Assembly: GCF_900115045.1 (NCBI RefSeq)
Contig: NZ_FOVC01000002.1
Span: 440,167-504,166 of the forward strand
Source: Izhakiella capsodis
Lineage (GTDB): Bacteria; Pseudomonadota; Gammaproteobacteria; Enterobacterales; Enterobacteriaceae
Direction of reading: 5' to 3'
DNA: 64,000 nt
Every line of letters begins with the position of its first letter. The first letter of the stretch is position 1. A program made the translations under genes and the position numbers. Of this stretch, positions 50,871 to 60,461 are shown piece by piece. The notes under the pieces were generated by a model. It saw only the letters and a list, made by a program, of their open reading frames with translations. It had not been told where the DNA came from and did not search any database.

Positions 50871-52157
50871 ATGACCAGTCAAACGATGAATGTTCAACTC
50901 ACTAATCAGGCGGCTGATGATCGCTGGGGTGAAAAAGCCACAATGAGTATTGGCGATCAAAGCGTCACTATTCATCTCACTGCGGGAGACGCGCTGGCAG
51001 TGATTCAGCGAGCAGCGCGCAAAATTGATAGCCAGGATTTAAAGCAGGTGGCGTTGCGTGGCGAAGGTTGGGATCTCGAACGCTGTTGGGCCTTCTGGCA
51101 GGGCTTTCGTGGGCCTAAAGGGGAACGCCACGTTGTCTGGCCTTCGCTTGATGATAAGCAGCGTGTTGAACTGAATAACCGTTTGAAAATTGTCGATTGG
51201 GTGCGTGATATTATCAATGCTCCGGCCGAAGATCTTGCCCCTGAGCAGCTTGCCAGCCGCGCTGTTGATTTGCTCTGTGCCGTTGGCGGCAAGGCGGTGA
51301 GCTACCGCATTACCAAAGGCGAAGCGTTACGTGAACAGGGCTATATGGGGATTCACACTGTTGGCCGTGCCTCGACGCGTGTTCCTGTGCTGTTGGCGCT
51401 TGATTATAATCCCGGCGGCGATGACAACGCCCCGGTACATGCCTGCCTGGTGGGTAAAGGCATCACCTTTGATACAGGCGGCTACAGTCTAAAACCCAGC
51501 AGCTCAATGGATTCCATGAAATCGGATATGGGCGGTGCGGCTACGCTCAGTGGCGCACTGGCGTTGGCTGTTCGTCGTGGACTGCAAAAACGCGTCAAGC
51601 TGTATCTCTGCTGTGCTGACAATATGGTTAGCGGCAATGCTTTCCGCCTCGGTGATATCATTCGCTATCGTAACGGTAAAACTGTTGAGGTGATGAATAC
51701 CGACGCGGAAGGGCGCCTGGTGCTGGCCGATGGCCTGATCGACGCCAGTGAGCAGCAGCCGGAGTTGTTGATTGACGCCGCTACATTAACCGGCGCGGCT
51801 AAAACGGCGCTTGGTAATGATTATCATGCGCTGTTCAGTTTCGATGATCCTTTAGCTGCTCGCCTGCTGGAATCTGCTGCCAGCGAGAATGAACTTTTTT
51901 GGCGTCTGCCGCTGGCTGATTTCCATCGCAGTCATACGCCTTCTAATTTTGCCGATTTGTGTAATATCGCCAGTGGTGCTCACACCGCCGGTGCCAGCAC
52001 TGCAGCCGGTTTTCTGTCCCATTTTGTTAGCCAGTATCAAAAGGGCTGGATGCATATTGATTGCTCCGCAACTTATCGCAAATCAGCGGTGGAGCAGTGG
52101 TCCGCAGGTGCGACAGGACTTGGCGTGCGCACGCTGGCTAATCTATTGCTGAAATAA
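50871..52157 (+). CDS. pepB: aminopeptidase B (peptidase B)
   Basis: M17 leucyl-aminopeptidase-family metalloenzyme that degrades intracellular peptides. 428 residues from the ATG at 50871, with AAGGAT upstream; an adjacent GTG would add one residue. Metal and catalytic motifs GKGITFDTGGYSLKPS, KSDMGGAATLSG and NTDAEGRLVLADGL are intact. In E. coli it lies directly after iscX; here it follows the isc terminator with its own leader. Confidence 0.97.
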   Translation: MTSQTMNVQLTNQAADDRWGEKATMSIGDQSVTIHLTAGDALAVIQRAARKIDSQDLKQVALRGEGWDLERCWAFWQGFRGPKGERHVVWPSLDDKQRVELNNRLKIVDWVRDIINAPAEDLAPEQLASRAVDLLCAVGGKAVSYRITKGEALREQGYMGIHTVGRASTRVPVLLALDYNPGGDDNAPVHACLVGKGITFDTGGYSLKPSSSMDSMKSDMGGAATLSGALALAVRRGLQKRVKLYLCCADNMVSGNAFRLGDIIRYRNGKTVEVMNTDAEGRLVLADGLIDASEQQPELLIDAATLTGAAKTALGNDYHALFSFDDPLAARLLESAASENELFWRLPLADFHRSHTPSNFADLCNIASGAHTAGASTAAGFLSHFVSQYQKGWMHIDCSATYRKSAVEQWSAGATGLGVRTLANLLLK

Positions 52158-52205
52158 TTTGTTCAGGCGCCGCGTGGTATGTGGCGCCTCCGCTGAGTGA
52201 TTGGT

Positions 52206-52976
52206 ATGAAATTGAGAAATGATCGTCTGGAGGAAGTGCTTAGTCTGGCTACCACTGAGCCAGCACACCGCCCTGAATTTTTTCAGCTGCTGATGGCGTC
52301 CAGCATTCTGGTACCCGGCGAAAGCCAGCAGGCGTTTATCGACGCTGATTCGGCGGTCGACCTTCAGCACTGGGAAAAGGAAAGTGGTGAAAGTGTCATT
52401 CCATTTTTTACCTCAGAGACCGCGATGGTAAAGGCAGTAAGTAAAGAGCAACCTTATTTGATTATGCCGACGCGTACGCTGTTTGAGCTAACCCAGGGTG
52501 AAACCCTGTTCCTCAATCCGACGTTGCCTGCGGGTAAGGAGTTCTCTGCGCGCGAAATTGCCAACTTGCTGGGCGAGGAGGGCAGCGCGTTGACACAGCT
52601 TAGCGTTCTTGAAGGTAATAACAGCCTGTTGCTGTCTGAAGTGGCCGTACCGCCAGCACAAATGGTGGATTCACTGACGCAGCTGTTTGCAAAATATAAG
52701 CAGGTACGCCGTGCTTTTGTTGCCTCGATGAAAGAAAACCGTGGTGGGCCGGCCAATCTCCTGATCGGTATTGAGGCCGATCAGGAGATTGAAGCGATTA
52801 TTAATGCGGCAGGCCAGGTAGCAGCGGATACCCTTAATGACGATGCCGTCATCGACCTGTGTGAAGTGAAAGAGGGCGAAAGTGGGATCAGCCACTTCTT
52901 TACTGCTCACATCACGCCGTTTTATGAGCGGCGCTGGGGGAGCTTTTTGCGTGATATCAAAGTGAAGATGGTCTGA
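52206..52976 (+). CDS. sseB: SseB family protein (serine sensitivity enhancer)
   Basis: 256 residues from the ATG at 52206 (GAG 8 bases upstream); a GTG at 52197 would add three residues. SseB domains: LQHWEKESGESVIPFFTS, MPTRTLFELTQGETLFLNP, and the C-terminal HITPFYERRWGSFLRDIK. Linked to serine sensitivity in E. coli, with unknown biochemical role. E. coli sseA, the next gene there, is absent here. Confidence 0.93.
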   Translation: MKLRNDRLEEVLSLATTEPAHRPEFFQLLMASSILVPGESQQAFIDADSAVDLQHWEKESGESVIPFFTSETAMVKAVSKEQPYLIMPTRTLFELTQGETLFLNPTLPAGKEFSAREIANLLGEEGSALTQLSVLEGNNSLLLSEVAVPPAQMVDSLTQLFAKYKQVRRAFVASMKENRGGPANLLIGIEADQEIEAIINAAGQVAADTLNDDAVIDLCEVKEGESGISHFFTAHITPFYERRWGSFLRDIKVKMV

Positions 52977-53262
52977 GCCGCCTTGGCAATATACGCGCCT
53001 TCCGCTTGAGCAGACGTAGAGTTCTCGCATTTTCATTACCGGGCTGATTTTTCAGCCCGATGTAGTAACCAGCAAGGTTTTTCAGGCGAAAATAACGATG
53101 AGCGTCATTAGCCAGGTTGATGTTGATGCCGGTAGCCACGTAGATCACATTGACATGATAATCAGCGTTTGCTCACTGAATTGATGAGATGACGCCTGAT
53201 GGCGGAGTTATTTATTTGAGTCTCCGATGCGGGGGCGTGGTCGGTTTGATGATGAGGCCTGA
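52977..53262. other. non-coding region after sseB
   Basis: Part of a 600-base gap where E. coli carries sseA, yfhM and pbpC. Contains a small stem CGGGCTGATTTTTCAGCCCG near 53041 that could end sseB transcription; no intact gene. Confidence 0.5.
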
Positions 53263-53493
53263 TTATTTTATACCGGCGTCAGGGATCATTCAGAGGCAAT
53301 TAGCGCTAATAGCGTTGTTGCACTTTTCCTTCATGCGGATGTTACGCCGGATGCCAATCTGTATGAGCTGGTGATCGATATCACGCGATGGCTGGCCTTA
53401 CTTAATTTCATCCCTGGCAAGTATCAAAAAATTGTGACCGGCTTGTTGAGATATCGATCATGTTTTTTCACTGAGTGCTTAAAATTCCGATAG
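53263..53493 (+). pseudogene. possible decayed gene, 76 open codons without a start
   Basis: Open frame after a TGA at 53260 with protein-like content (SVVALFLHADVTPDANLYE, LVIDITRWLALLNFIPGKYQ) and no usable start near its beginning. I do not recognise it and it does not obviously match SseA, YfhM or PbpC. May be the 3' remnant of an unknown gene. Confidence 0.35.
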
Positions 53494-53579
53494 GCAGCCC
53501 GCGACATCCCCCCCTATAATTTGCGCCGATTCCAAGGCCGGAGGAACCGGCATAATTTTTAGTTAAGACAGAGGTCAAT

Positions 53580-54011
53580 ATGACAATCGAACGTACCTTT
53601 TCCATCGTTAAACCCAATGCGGTGGCAAAAAACGTAATTGGTGCCATTTTTAACCGTTTTGAAACGGCAGGCTTTAAAATTATCGCAACTAAGATGTTAC
53701 ATCTGACGAAAGAACAGGCCGAAGGTTTTTATGCTGAGCACAAAGACCGCCCGTTCTTCAACGGCCTGGTCGAGTTCATGACTTCCGGTCCGGTAGTCGT
53801 CTCTGTGCTGGAAGGTGAAAATGCCGTTCAGCGTCATCGTGATCTTATGGGTGCCACGAATCCCAGCAATGCTCTGGCAGGTACCCTGCGAGCCGACTAC
53901 GCAGACAGCTTTACAGAAAACGCCACCCACGGTTCAGATTCAACTGATTCGGCTGCGCGTGAAATCACCTACTTTTTTGGTGAAGGTGAAATCTGCCCGC
54001 GTACTCGCTGA
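53580..54011 (+). CDS. ndk: nucleoside diphosphate kinase
   Basis: Balances nucleoside triphosphate pools by phosphate transfer from ATP. 143 residues, E. coli length. Phospho-histidine in NATHGSDS; N-terminal RTFSIVKPNAVAKN and FTENATHGSDSTDSA blocks conserved. AAGACAGAGG upstream. Precedes rlmN, as in E. coli. Confidence 0.98.
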   Translation: MTIERTFSIVKPNAVAKNVIGAIFNRFETAGFKIIATKMLHLTKEQAEGFYAEHKDRPFFNGLVEFMTSGPVVVSVLEGENAVQRHRDLMGATNPSNALAGTLRADYADSFTENATHGSDSTDSAAREITYFFGEGEICPRTR

Positions 54012-54120
54012 TACTCAGGTTTAAGTTGATGCGTTGTGCAGGGAAAGATTAATCACCTTTACAATTTATTCATGCCAGCATCTTTCGCCCTGAACTTCGG
54101 GCTTGTACAATCAACGCACC

Positions 54121-54163
54121 CGCCCCCACTGAGCCCGGCGTGCCCAGTGGGGGCGTCTCTTTT
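54121..54163 (+). terminator. terminator of ndk
   Basis: 11-bp perfect stem CGCCCCCACTG (54121-54131) with its complement (54145-54155), followed by TCTCTTTT. Confidence 0.85.
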
Positions 54164-54212
54164 CACGCCATTAGCAGCGCCATAACGTGTAATAACGAGG
54201 CCAGAGAATATT

Positions 54213-55379
54213 ATGTCAGAACGCATTGTGACGCCTTCGTCAGACGCATTTGTCCTTCCTGAAGCTAAAACTAAAATCAATCTGTTGGACCTCAATCGTC
54301 AACAAATGCGCGAGTTTTTCACCGCGCTTGGCGAGAAACCATTTCGCGCCGACCAGGTTATGAAGTGGATTTATCACTATTGCTGTGACGATTTTGATGA
54401 AATGACCGATATCAATAAGGTGCTGCGCGGCAAGCTAAAGGATATCGCGGAGATTCGGGCTCCGGAAGTTGCGATGGAGCAGCGCTCCTCTGATGGCACG
54501 ATAAAATGGGCGTTGCAGGTTGGTGATCAGCAGGTGGAAACGGTCTACATTCCGGAAGATGATCGCGCGACGCTTTGCGTTTCTTCACAGGTAGGTTGCG
54601 CGCTGGAGTGCAAATTTTGCTCGACGGCACAGCAGGGATTCAATCGTAATCTGCGCGTGGCGGAAATTATCGGTCAGGTCTGGCGTGCAGCTAAAATCAT
54701 CGGTGCAGCGCGTATTACCGGCCAGCGCCCGATCACCAACGTGGTGATGATGGGAATGGGCGAACCGCTTCTGAATCTGACTAATGTAGTCCCGGCGATG
54801 GAGATTATGCTGGACGATTTCGGTTTTGGTCTTTCTAAACGACGCGTTACGCTCTCCACTTCTGGCGTGGTGCCGGCATTGGATAAGCTTGGTGATATGA
54901 TTGATGTTGCTCTGGCTATCTCTCTTCATGCGCCGAATGATCTTATCCGCAATGAAATCGTGCCAATTAATAAAAAATATAATATTGATACATTTCTTGC
55001 GAGCGTACAGCGCTATCTTGAGAAGTCTAATGCTAACCAGGGGCGGGTAACGGTTGAGTACGTAATGCTCGATCACGTAAACGACAGTACCGATCAGGCT
55101 CACGAGCTGGCGGCGTTGCTGAAAGATACCCCTTGTAAAATCAACCTGATACCCTGGAACCCGTTCCCTGGCGCACCTTATGGTCGTAGTTCGAATAGTC
55201 GGGTTGATCGTTTTTCTAAAGTGTTGATGGAATATGGATTTACTACTATTGTGCGTAAGACACGTGGTGATGATATTGATGCTGCCTGCGGTCAGTTAGC
55301 GGGTGAGGTTATCGACCGTACGAAACGTACGATACGCAAAAAGTTGAGCGGTGAAGCGATTTCTGTGAAGGCGCTCTGA
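54213..55379 (+). CDS. rlmN: dual-specificity RNA methyltransferase RlmN
   Basis: Radical-SAM enzyme making 2-methyladenosine in 23S rRNA (A2503) and tRNA (A37). 388 residues. CxxxCxxC cluster motif at Cys129, Cys133, Cys136 (GCALECKFCSTAQQG), MGMGEPLLNLTNV, and a C-terminal RKTRGDDIDAACGQL with the methyl-carrying Cys. Needs Isc-made [4Fe-4S] clusters. Confidence 0.97.
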   Translation: MSERIVTPSSDAFVLPEAKTKINLLDLNRQQMREFFTALGEKPFRADQVMKWIYHYCCDDFDEMTDINKVLRGKLKDIAEIRAPEVAMEQRSSDGTIKWALQVGDQQVETVYIPEDDRATLCVSSQVGCALECKFCSTAQQGFNRNLRVAEIIGQVWRAAKIIGAARITGQRPITNVVMMGMGEPLLNLTNVVPAMEIMLDDFGFGLSKRRVTLSTSGVVPALDKLGDMIDVALAISLHAPNDLIRNEIVPINKKYNIDTFLASVQRYLEKSNANQGRVTVEYVMLDHVNDSTDQAHELAALLKDTPCKINLIPWNPFPGAPYGRSSNSRVDRFSKVLMEYGFTTIVRKTRGDDIDAACGQLAGEVIDRTKRTIRKKLSGEAISVKAL

Positions 55380-55475
55380 AAGCGCGCAACGATTAGCCCC
55401 CTTTCGGCCAGCGGTGTTTGCCGCTGCGGTGCTTTGCAGTAGCATTTATTGCAAGAATGCAAAGCAGGAGGCGCA

Positions 55476-56210
55476 ATGCGTAAAGAAATTCAAGGACTGA
55501 TACTGCTTTGCGCTATGCTGAATGGATGTCAGCATAGTGAACAACGCAAGGCACTGGCTGAAACGCGTTTGCAACTGGGATTGGCGCTAATGTTACGCAA
55601 CTCGCTATCGGCGGCCGCGCTGAATCTTGACGAGGCTGAGCGTTTGTCGCCTGGTGACTACCGGGTCCAACTTGCTCAGGCGCGTTACGCGCAGTTGCAG
55701 GGTAATACCCGCCTTGCGGAGATGCGTTATCGCAAGCTGCTGAAAATCGCACCGTTCAACGGCTATGTGCTTAATAATTACGGTGCGTTTCTCTGCAGAT
55801 TAGGGCAGTATGAAGCCGCACAACAGCAGTTTACCGCGGCATTGCAAAGCGCCCAGATGGGTGCCAGAGCAGACAGTTACGACAATGCAGGTTATTGTTA
55901 TCTGAAGGCACAAAAATTAGCACTTGCCCGACAGGCATTTGCTAAGGCAGTAAAAGCGGATGTGAACAAAGGGTCTCTGATGCTGGCCGAAGCTAGCCAA
56001 CGGTTTAATCAGGGAGACTTTGAACAAAGCCGCCTTTTGTTGGATATTTATCAGCGCCAGGCTCCGGCTACGGCTGAGAGTTTATGGTTACAGATTCGTT
56101 TCGCCGCGTTAGCAGGGCGCAGTCGTGATGTTCAACGTTACGCTGTACAGTTGGCGCAAGGGTTCCCACAATCGTTACAATACCAGCAATATTTAGCTAA
56201 TGAATACTGA
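55476..56210 (+). CDS. pilW: TPR lipoprotein PilW (PilF family)
   Basis: 244 residues from the ATG at 55476, chosen for the AGGAGG 4 bases upstream; an in-frame start at 55449 is less likely. Lipobox LNGC (Cys18), then tetratricopeptide repeats (SLSAAALNLDEAERLSPGD, LLKIAPFNGYVLNNYGAFL, AQKLALARQAFAKAVKAD). The family is required for type IV pilus secretin assembly; the role without pilus genes nearby is unknown. Overlaps rodZ by 11 bases. Confidence 0.88.
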   Translation: MRKEIQGLILLCAMLNGCQHSEQRKALAETRLQLGLALMLRNSLSAAALNLDEAERLSPGDYRVQLAQARYAQLQGNTRLAEMRYRKLLKIAPFNGYVLNNYGAFLCRLGQYEAAQQQFTAALQSAQMGARADSYDNAGYCYLKAQKLALARQAFAKAVKADVNKGSLMLAEASQRFNQGDFEQSRLLLDIYQRQAPATAESLWLQIRFAALAGRSRDVQRYAVQLAQGFPQSLQYQQYLANEY

Positions 56211-57222
56211 AGCCAATCAAGATAACTCAGCAGTACAATCCACAGGTGAACGCCTGCGTATAGCGCGTGAAATCATGGGACTGACTCAGCAAAATGTCGC
56301 CGAGCGTCTGTGTCTTAAACTTTCGACAATTCGCGATATTGAGGAAGACAATTCGTCTGCCGAACTGGCATCGACTTTTATACGTGGCTACATCCGTTCC
56401 TATGCCCGACTGGTCCACGTACCAGAAGAGGAACTGCTGCCAATGCTCGCCAAACAGACACCGGTCAGAGCTGCAAAAGTTGAGCCGATGCAACGTTTTT
56501 CTTTGGGCAAGCGGCGTAAGAAACGCGATGGATGGTTAATGATTTTCACCTGGCTGGTGCTGTTTGTGATCGTGGGACTGACGGGTGCCTGGTGGTGGCA
56601 AAACCACAAGGCTGCTCAGCAGGAACTGATCTCTCTCGGCCAGCATAATGACGGCGGCAGCGCTAATAATCCGTCAATCGCGCTTTCTGACAGTAATGTC
56701 AGCAGCAGCTCGCCAGCGTCTTCTTCAGCACCTGCAAACACTAGTGCGGCCGATAGCGTAGCGGACAGCTCAAACTCAGCGCCAATGCCACCAACAGTTG
56801 CCAGTCAGACTTCGGCACCACAGGCTCAGACTGCTGCAGACGCCAGCACTAACAGCGATAATGGCGTATCGGCCGTTGTACCGCCGAGTCAGGCGTTGAA
56901 CAATAACGCTGCTGCTGCGGCAAACGCGCCGCAGAATATCCCGGCAACTGTCAGTGCGGCAACGTCTAATGCGATCTCTGACGCCTTAGTCCTTAATTTC
57001 AATAGCGATTGCTGGCTGGATGTTACTGATGCATCAGGCAAAAAACTGTTCAATGGCATACAGCACAGCGGTGACAAACTTAGCCTCGCTGGTAAACTGC
57101 CTTATCGATTGAAAATCGGTGCGCCAGCTGCGGTTAGTATCCAGTTTGCAGGCAAGCCTGTGGATTTGAGTCGTTTTATTCGTAGCAACCAGGTTGCTCG
57201 TTTGACACTGGGCGCTCATTGA
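56200..57222 (+). CDS. rodZ: cytoskeleton protein RodZ
   Basis: Links MreB to the cell-wall elongation machinery. 340 residues. Cytosolic HTH (about 17-75; IAREIMGLTQQNVAERLCL), juxtamembrane basic KRRKKR, one transmembrane helix (about 112-133), a Ser/Ala/Asn/Pro-rich periplasmic linker (about 150-255) and a C-terminal beta domain (DALVLNFNSDCWLDVTDASG). Upstream of ispG, as in E. coli. Confidence 0.96.
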   Translation: MNTEANQDNSAVQSTGERLRIAREIMGLTQQNVAERLCLKLSTIRDIEEDNSSAELASTFIRGYIRSYARLVHVPEEELLPMLAKQTPVRAAKVEPMQRFSLGKRRKKRDGWLMIFTWLVLFVIVGLTGAWWWQNHKAAQQELISLGQHNDGGSANNPSIALSDSNVSSSSPASSSAPANTSAADSVADSSNSAPMPPTVASQTSAPQAQTAADASTNSDNGVSAVVPPSQALNNNAAAAANAPQNIPATVSAATSNAISDALVLNFNSDCWLDVTDASGKKLFNGIQHSGDKLSLAGKLPYRLKIGAPAAVSIQFAGKPVDLSRFIRSNQVARLTLGAH

Positions 57223-57258
57223 GTCCCAGTTTTTTACGAGTAATTATGGAGAGTCTTT

Positions 57259-58380
57259 ATGCATAATGAAGCACCCATTATTCGGCGTAAATCAACGCGT
57301 ATTTACGTCGGCAAGGTGCCAGTTGGCGATGGTGCACCCATCGCCGTCCAGTCAATGACAAATACCCGCACCACGGATGTGGATGCTACGGTAAACCAGA
57401 TTAAATCTCTTGAACGGGTTGGTGTCGATATCGTCCGCGTGTCGGTTCCGACCATGGACGCAGCTGAGGCCTTCCGGTTTATCAAACAGCGGGTTGACGT
57501 GCCGCTGGTTGCTGATATCCATTTTGATTATCGTATTGCGCTAAAAGTGGCGGAGTATGGCGTTGACTGCTTACGCATTAATCCTGGTAACATTGGTAAT
57601 AATGAACGCATTCGCCAGGTCGTAGATTGTGCACGTGATAAAAACATCCCTATTCGGATTGGCGTAAACGCAGGCTCGCTCGAAAAAGATCTGCAGGAAA
57701 AGTACGGTGAGCCAACGCCACAGGCGCTACTTGAGTCAGCGATGCGCCATGTTGATCATCTTGACCGGCTTAACTTTCACCAATTTAAGGTCAGCGTTAA
57801 GGCCTCTGATGTATTTTTGGCTGTCGAGTCTTATCGCCTGTTGGCAAAGCAAATTGATCAGCCGTTGCATCTTGGGATCACCGAAGCTGGTGGTGCCCGT
57901 GCCGGCTCGGTGAAATCAGCAATTGGTCTCGGCCTGCTGCTGTCTGAAGGCATTGGTGATACGCTACGTATTTCGCTGGCTGCTGATCCTGTTGAAGAAG
58001 TGAAGGTTGGCTTTGATATTCTTAAGTCGTTGCGTATTCGCGCCCGCGGTATCAACTTTATTGCCTGCCCGACATGCTCGCGTCAGGAGTTCGACGTTAT
58101 CGGCACGGTGAATGCCCTTGAACAACGGCTGGAAGATATCATCACGCCGATGGACGTATCTATTATCGGTTGCGTGGTGAATGGTCCCGGCGAGGCATTG
58201 GTGTCAACGCTTGGTGTTACCGGGGGAAATAAAAAAAGTGGTTTTTATGAAGACGGTGTTCGCCAGCGCGATCGCCTTGATAATCAGGATATGATCGACC
58301 AGCTTGAGGCGCGTATTCGCGCTAAGGCTTCAATGCTTGATGAAAGCCAACGTATTAATATCCATCTGCTGGAAAAGTAA
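57259..58380 (+). CDS. ispG: 4-hydroxy-3-methylbut-2-enyl diphosphate synthase
   Basis: [4Fe-4S] enzyme of the MEP isoprenoid pathway, converting MEcPP to HMBPP. 373 residues. TIM-barrel N-terminal part (VADIHFDYRIALK, LRINPGNIG) and cluster motifs CPTCSRQEFD and GCVVNGPGEA. GGAGAG upstream of the ATG. Dependent on cluster supply such as the isc operon in this window. Confidence 0.98.
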   Translation: MHNEAPIIRRKSTRIYVGKVPVGDGAPIAVQSMTNTRTTDVDATVNQIKSLERVGVDIVRVSVPTMDAAEAFRFIKQRVDVPLVADIHFDYRIALKVAEYGVDCLRINPGNIGNNERIRQVVDCARDKNIPIRIGVNAGSLEKDLQEKYGEPTPQALLESAMRHVDHLDRLNFHQFKVSVKASDVFLAVESYRLLAKQIDQPLHLGITEAGGARAGSVKSAIGLGLLLSEGIGDTLRISLAADPVEEVKVGFDILKSLRIRARGINFIACPTCSRQEFDVIGTVNALEQRLEDIITPMDVSIIGCVVNGPGEALVSTLGVTGGNKKSGFYEDGVRQRDRLDNQDMIDQLEARIRAKASMLDESQRINIHLLEK

Positions 58381-58476
58381 GTAAGCGTCACAGCATATGC
58401 TTATTCTGGCGTGGAGTAATATCAGATGCGGGCCGACGTGGTTTGGCCTGCATTACTAACAGATGAGAAGAATTCA

Positions 58477-59754
58477 GTGGCAAAGAATATTCAGGCCATT
58501 CGTGGCATGAACGACTATCTTCCGACAGAAACTGCCATTTGGCAAAGAATTGAAAGCATTCTCAAGAAGGTGCTGAGTAGTTACGGCTACAGTGAAATCC
58601 GCGTACCCATTGTAGAGCAGACGCCGCTTTTCAAACGCGCTATCGGTGAAGTAACCGACGTGGTTGAAAAAGAGATGTACACGTTTGATGACCGCAACGG
58701 CGAGAGCCTAACCTTGCGCCCGGAAGGTACGGCAGGCTGCGTACGCGCAGGTATTGAGCATGGCCTGCTGTACAATCAGGAACAGCGCCTGTGGTATATC
58801 GGACCGATGTTCCGCTACGAACGTCCGCAAAAAGGGCGCTATCGCCAGTTTCACCAGATAGGCGCTGAGGTGTTTGGCCTGCAAGGCCCGGATATTGATG
58901 CGGAAGTGATCATCATGACCGCCCGTTGGTGGAAAGCGTTAGGCATTGCCGATCATGTTTCTCTTGAGTTGAACTCTATTGGCTCGTTGCAGGCACGTGC
59001 AGACTACCGTGATGCGCTGGTAGCCTTCCTTGAGCAACACAAAGATAAGCTGGATGAAGACTGCAAACGGCGCATGTACAGCAATCCACTGCGGGTGCTG
59101 GACAGCAAAAATGATCAAATTCAGGAATTGCTAAACAGCGCGCCAGCGTTGCATGACTATCTTGACGACGAATCGCGCGAACATTTTAATGCTCTTTGCG
59201 CTTTGCTTGAGGCGGCGGGCATTGATTATCGGATAAACCAGCGCCTGGTACGGGGACTCGACTACTACAACCGTACCGTGTTTGAATGGGTGACCACCAG
59301 TCTTGGCTCACAGGGCACCGTTTGTGGCGGTGGTCGCTATGACGGGCTGGTCGAACAGCTGGGGGGACGTGCTACCCCTGGCGTTGGTTTCGCTATGGGG
59401 CTTGAACGTCTGGTACTTCTGGTTCAGGCGGTTAATCCGAATTTTGAACCGACGCGCATTGTTGATGTCTATGTGATCGCATCTGGTCAGGGGGTGCAAG
59501 CGGCGGCCATGGTTTTTGCCGAGCAGCTGCGCGACGCCAACCCGCAATTAAAGCTGATGACTAATTTTGGTGGCGGTAATTTCAAAAAGCAGTTCGCCCG
59601 CGCTGATAAGTACGGTGCCCGCGTTGCACTGGTGTTGGGTGAGGATGAAGTCGCTGCTTGCCAGGTGGTCATCAAGGATTTACGTACCGGGGATCAGAAA
59701 ACTCTGGCCCAGGATGCGGCCGCTGCGGCCATTGAATTATTATTAAAAGCATAA
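58477..59754 (+). CDS. hisS: histidine--tRNA ligase
   Basis: Class II aminoacyl-tRNA synthetase. 425 residues from the GTG at 58477 (protein MAKNIQAIRGMNDYLP, matching E. coli), with GAGAAG upstream; the frame is open 17 codons further. Motif 2 FRYERPQKGRYRQFHQ, histidine-specific RLVRGLDYYNRTVFEW and motif 3 GVGFAMGLERL are present. Confidence 0.97.
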   Translation: MAKNIQAIRGMNDYLPTETAIWQRIESILKKVLSSYGYSEIRVPIVEQTPLFKRAIGEVTDVVEKEMYTFDDRNGESLTLRPEGTAGCVRAGIEHGLLYNQEQRLWYIGPMFRYERPQKGRYRQFHQIGAEVFGLQGPDIDAEVIIMTARWWKALGIADHVSLELNSIGSLQARADYRDALVAFLEQHKDKLDEDCKRRMYSNPLRVLDSKNDQIQELLNSAPALHDYLDDESREHFNALCALLEAAGIDYRINQRLVRGLDYYNRTVFEWVTTSLGSQGTVCGGGRYDGLVEQLGGRATPGVGFAMGLERLVLLVQAVNPNFEPTRIVDVYVIASGQGVQAAAMVFAEQLRDANPQLKLMTNFGGGNFKKQFARADKYGARVALVLGEDEVAACQVVIKDLRTGDQKTLAQDAAAAAIELLLKA

Positions 59755-59787
59755 TGCCGCACAGGCTGAGTGAAAGGAGAGGGTTGC

Positions 59788-60408
59788 GTGGAAATTTATA
59801 GCAACGAGAGTGAACAGACGGATGCCCTTCGTCGGTTCTTTTCCCAGAATGGAAAGGCGCTGGTAGTGGGCGTCATCCTTGGGGTTGGGGCACTGGCTGG
59901 CTGGAGTTACTGGAACAGTCACGAAAGTACTATTTCCCGTGAAACCTCCGCTGACTGGCAGCAGGTTATTTTGGCGATGGACAACAGTAAACCGCAGACG
60001 CTGGAGGCTGTTGCAAAGTTCGTAGGAGATAATCGTAATACATACGGCGCGCTGGCCTCACTTGAACTGGCAAAGCGTTATGTTGATCTCAATCAGCTGA
60101 GTAATGCCGCCGCGCAGTTAAAAGCGGGTCTTAAAGACACCAACGATACGGAGCTGCGAGCGGTGCTTAATTTGCGTCTGGCGCGCATTGAGCTACAGCA
60201 GAAGCAACCCGATGAAGCCTTAAAAACACTTGAACAAATTAAAGGGGATGCCTGGACGGCGATCGTTGCCGACGTACGTGGCGAAGCCTTGCTGAGCAAA
60301 GGCGATGTTAAAGGCGCGCGCGAAGTTTGGCAGCAAGCTATCCAAGCCAATAGCTCCTCGACGCTGAAAGAAATGCTGCAAATGAAAATCAATAATCTGC
60401 CGGGTTAA
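59788..60408 (+). CDS. yfgM: YfgM, periplasmic chaperone-associated TPR protein
   Basis: Inner membrane protein that works with PpiD at the Sec translocon and affects RcsB stability in E. coli. 206 residues from the GTG at 59788 with AAGGAGAGG upstream. Single N-terminal transmembrane helix (about 24-44; VVGVILGVGALAGWSYW), then periplasmic TPR-like repeats (YGALASLELAKRYVDLNQLS). Between hisS and bamB, as in E. coli. Confidence 0.95.
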   Translation: MEIYSNESEQTDALRRFFSQNGKALVVGVILGVGALAGWSYWNSHESTISRETSADWQQVILAMDNSKPQTLEAVAKFVGDNRNTYGALASLELAKRYVDLNQLSNAAAQLKAGLKDTNDTELRAVLNLRLARIELQQKQPDEALKTLEQIKGDAWTAIVADVRGEALLSKGDVKGAREVWQQAIQANSSSTLKEMLQMKINNLPG

Positions 60409-60461
60409 AATTCGGTGGGATTGGTATAAAAATTGACCCTGACGGGCACATGAGGGACTTC

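Noticed and set aside
52957..53148. 63-codon minus-strand frame after sseB
   Set aside because: Composition is somewhat protein-like (HRYFRLKNLAGYYIGLKN) but no start signal or known match; overlaps the sseB end. Left as unassigned gap.
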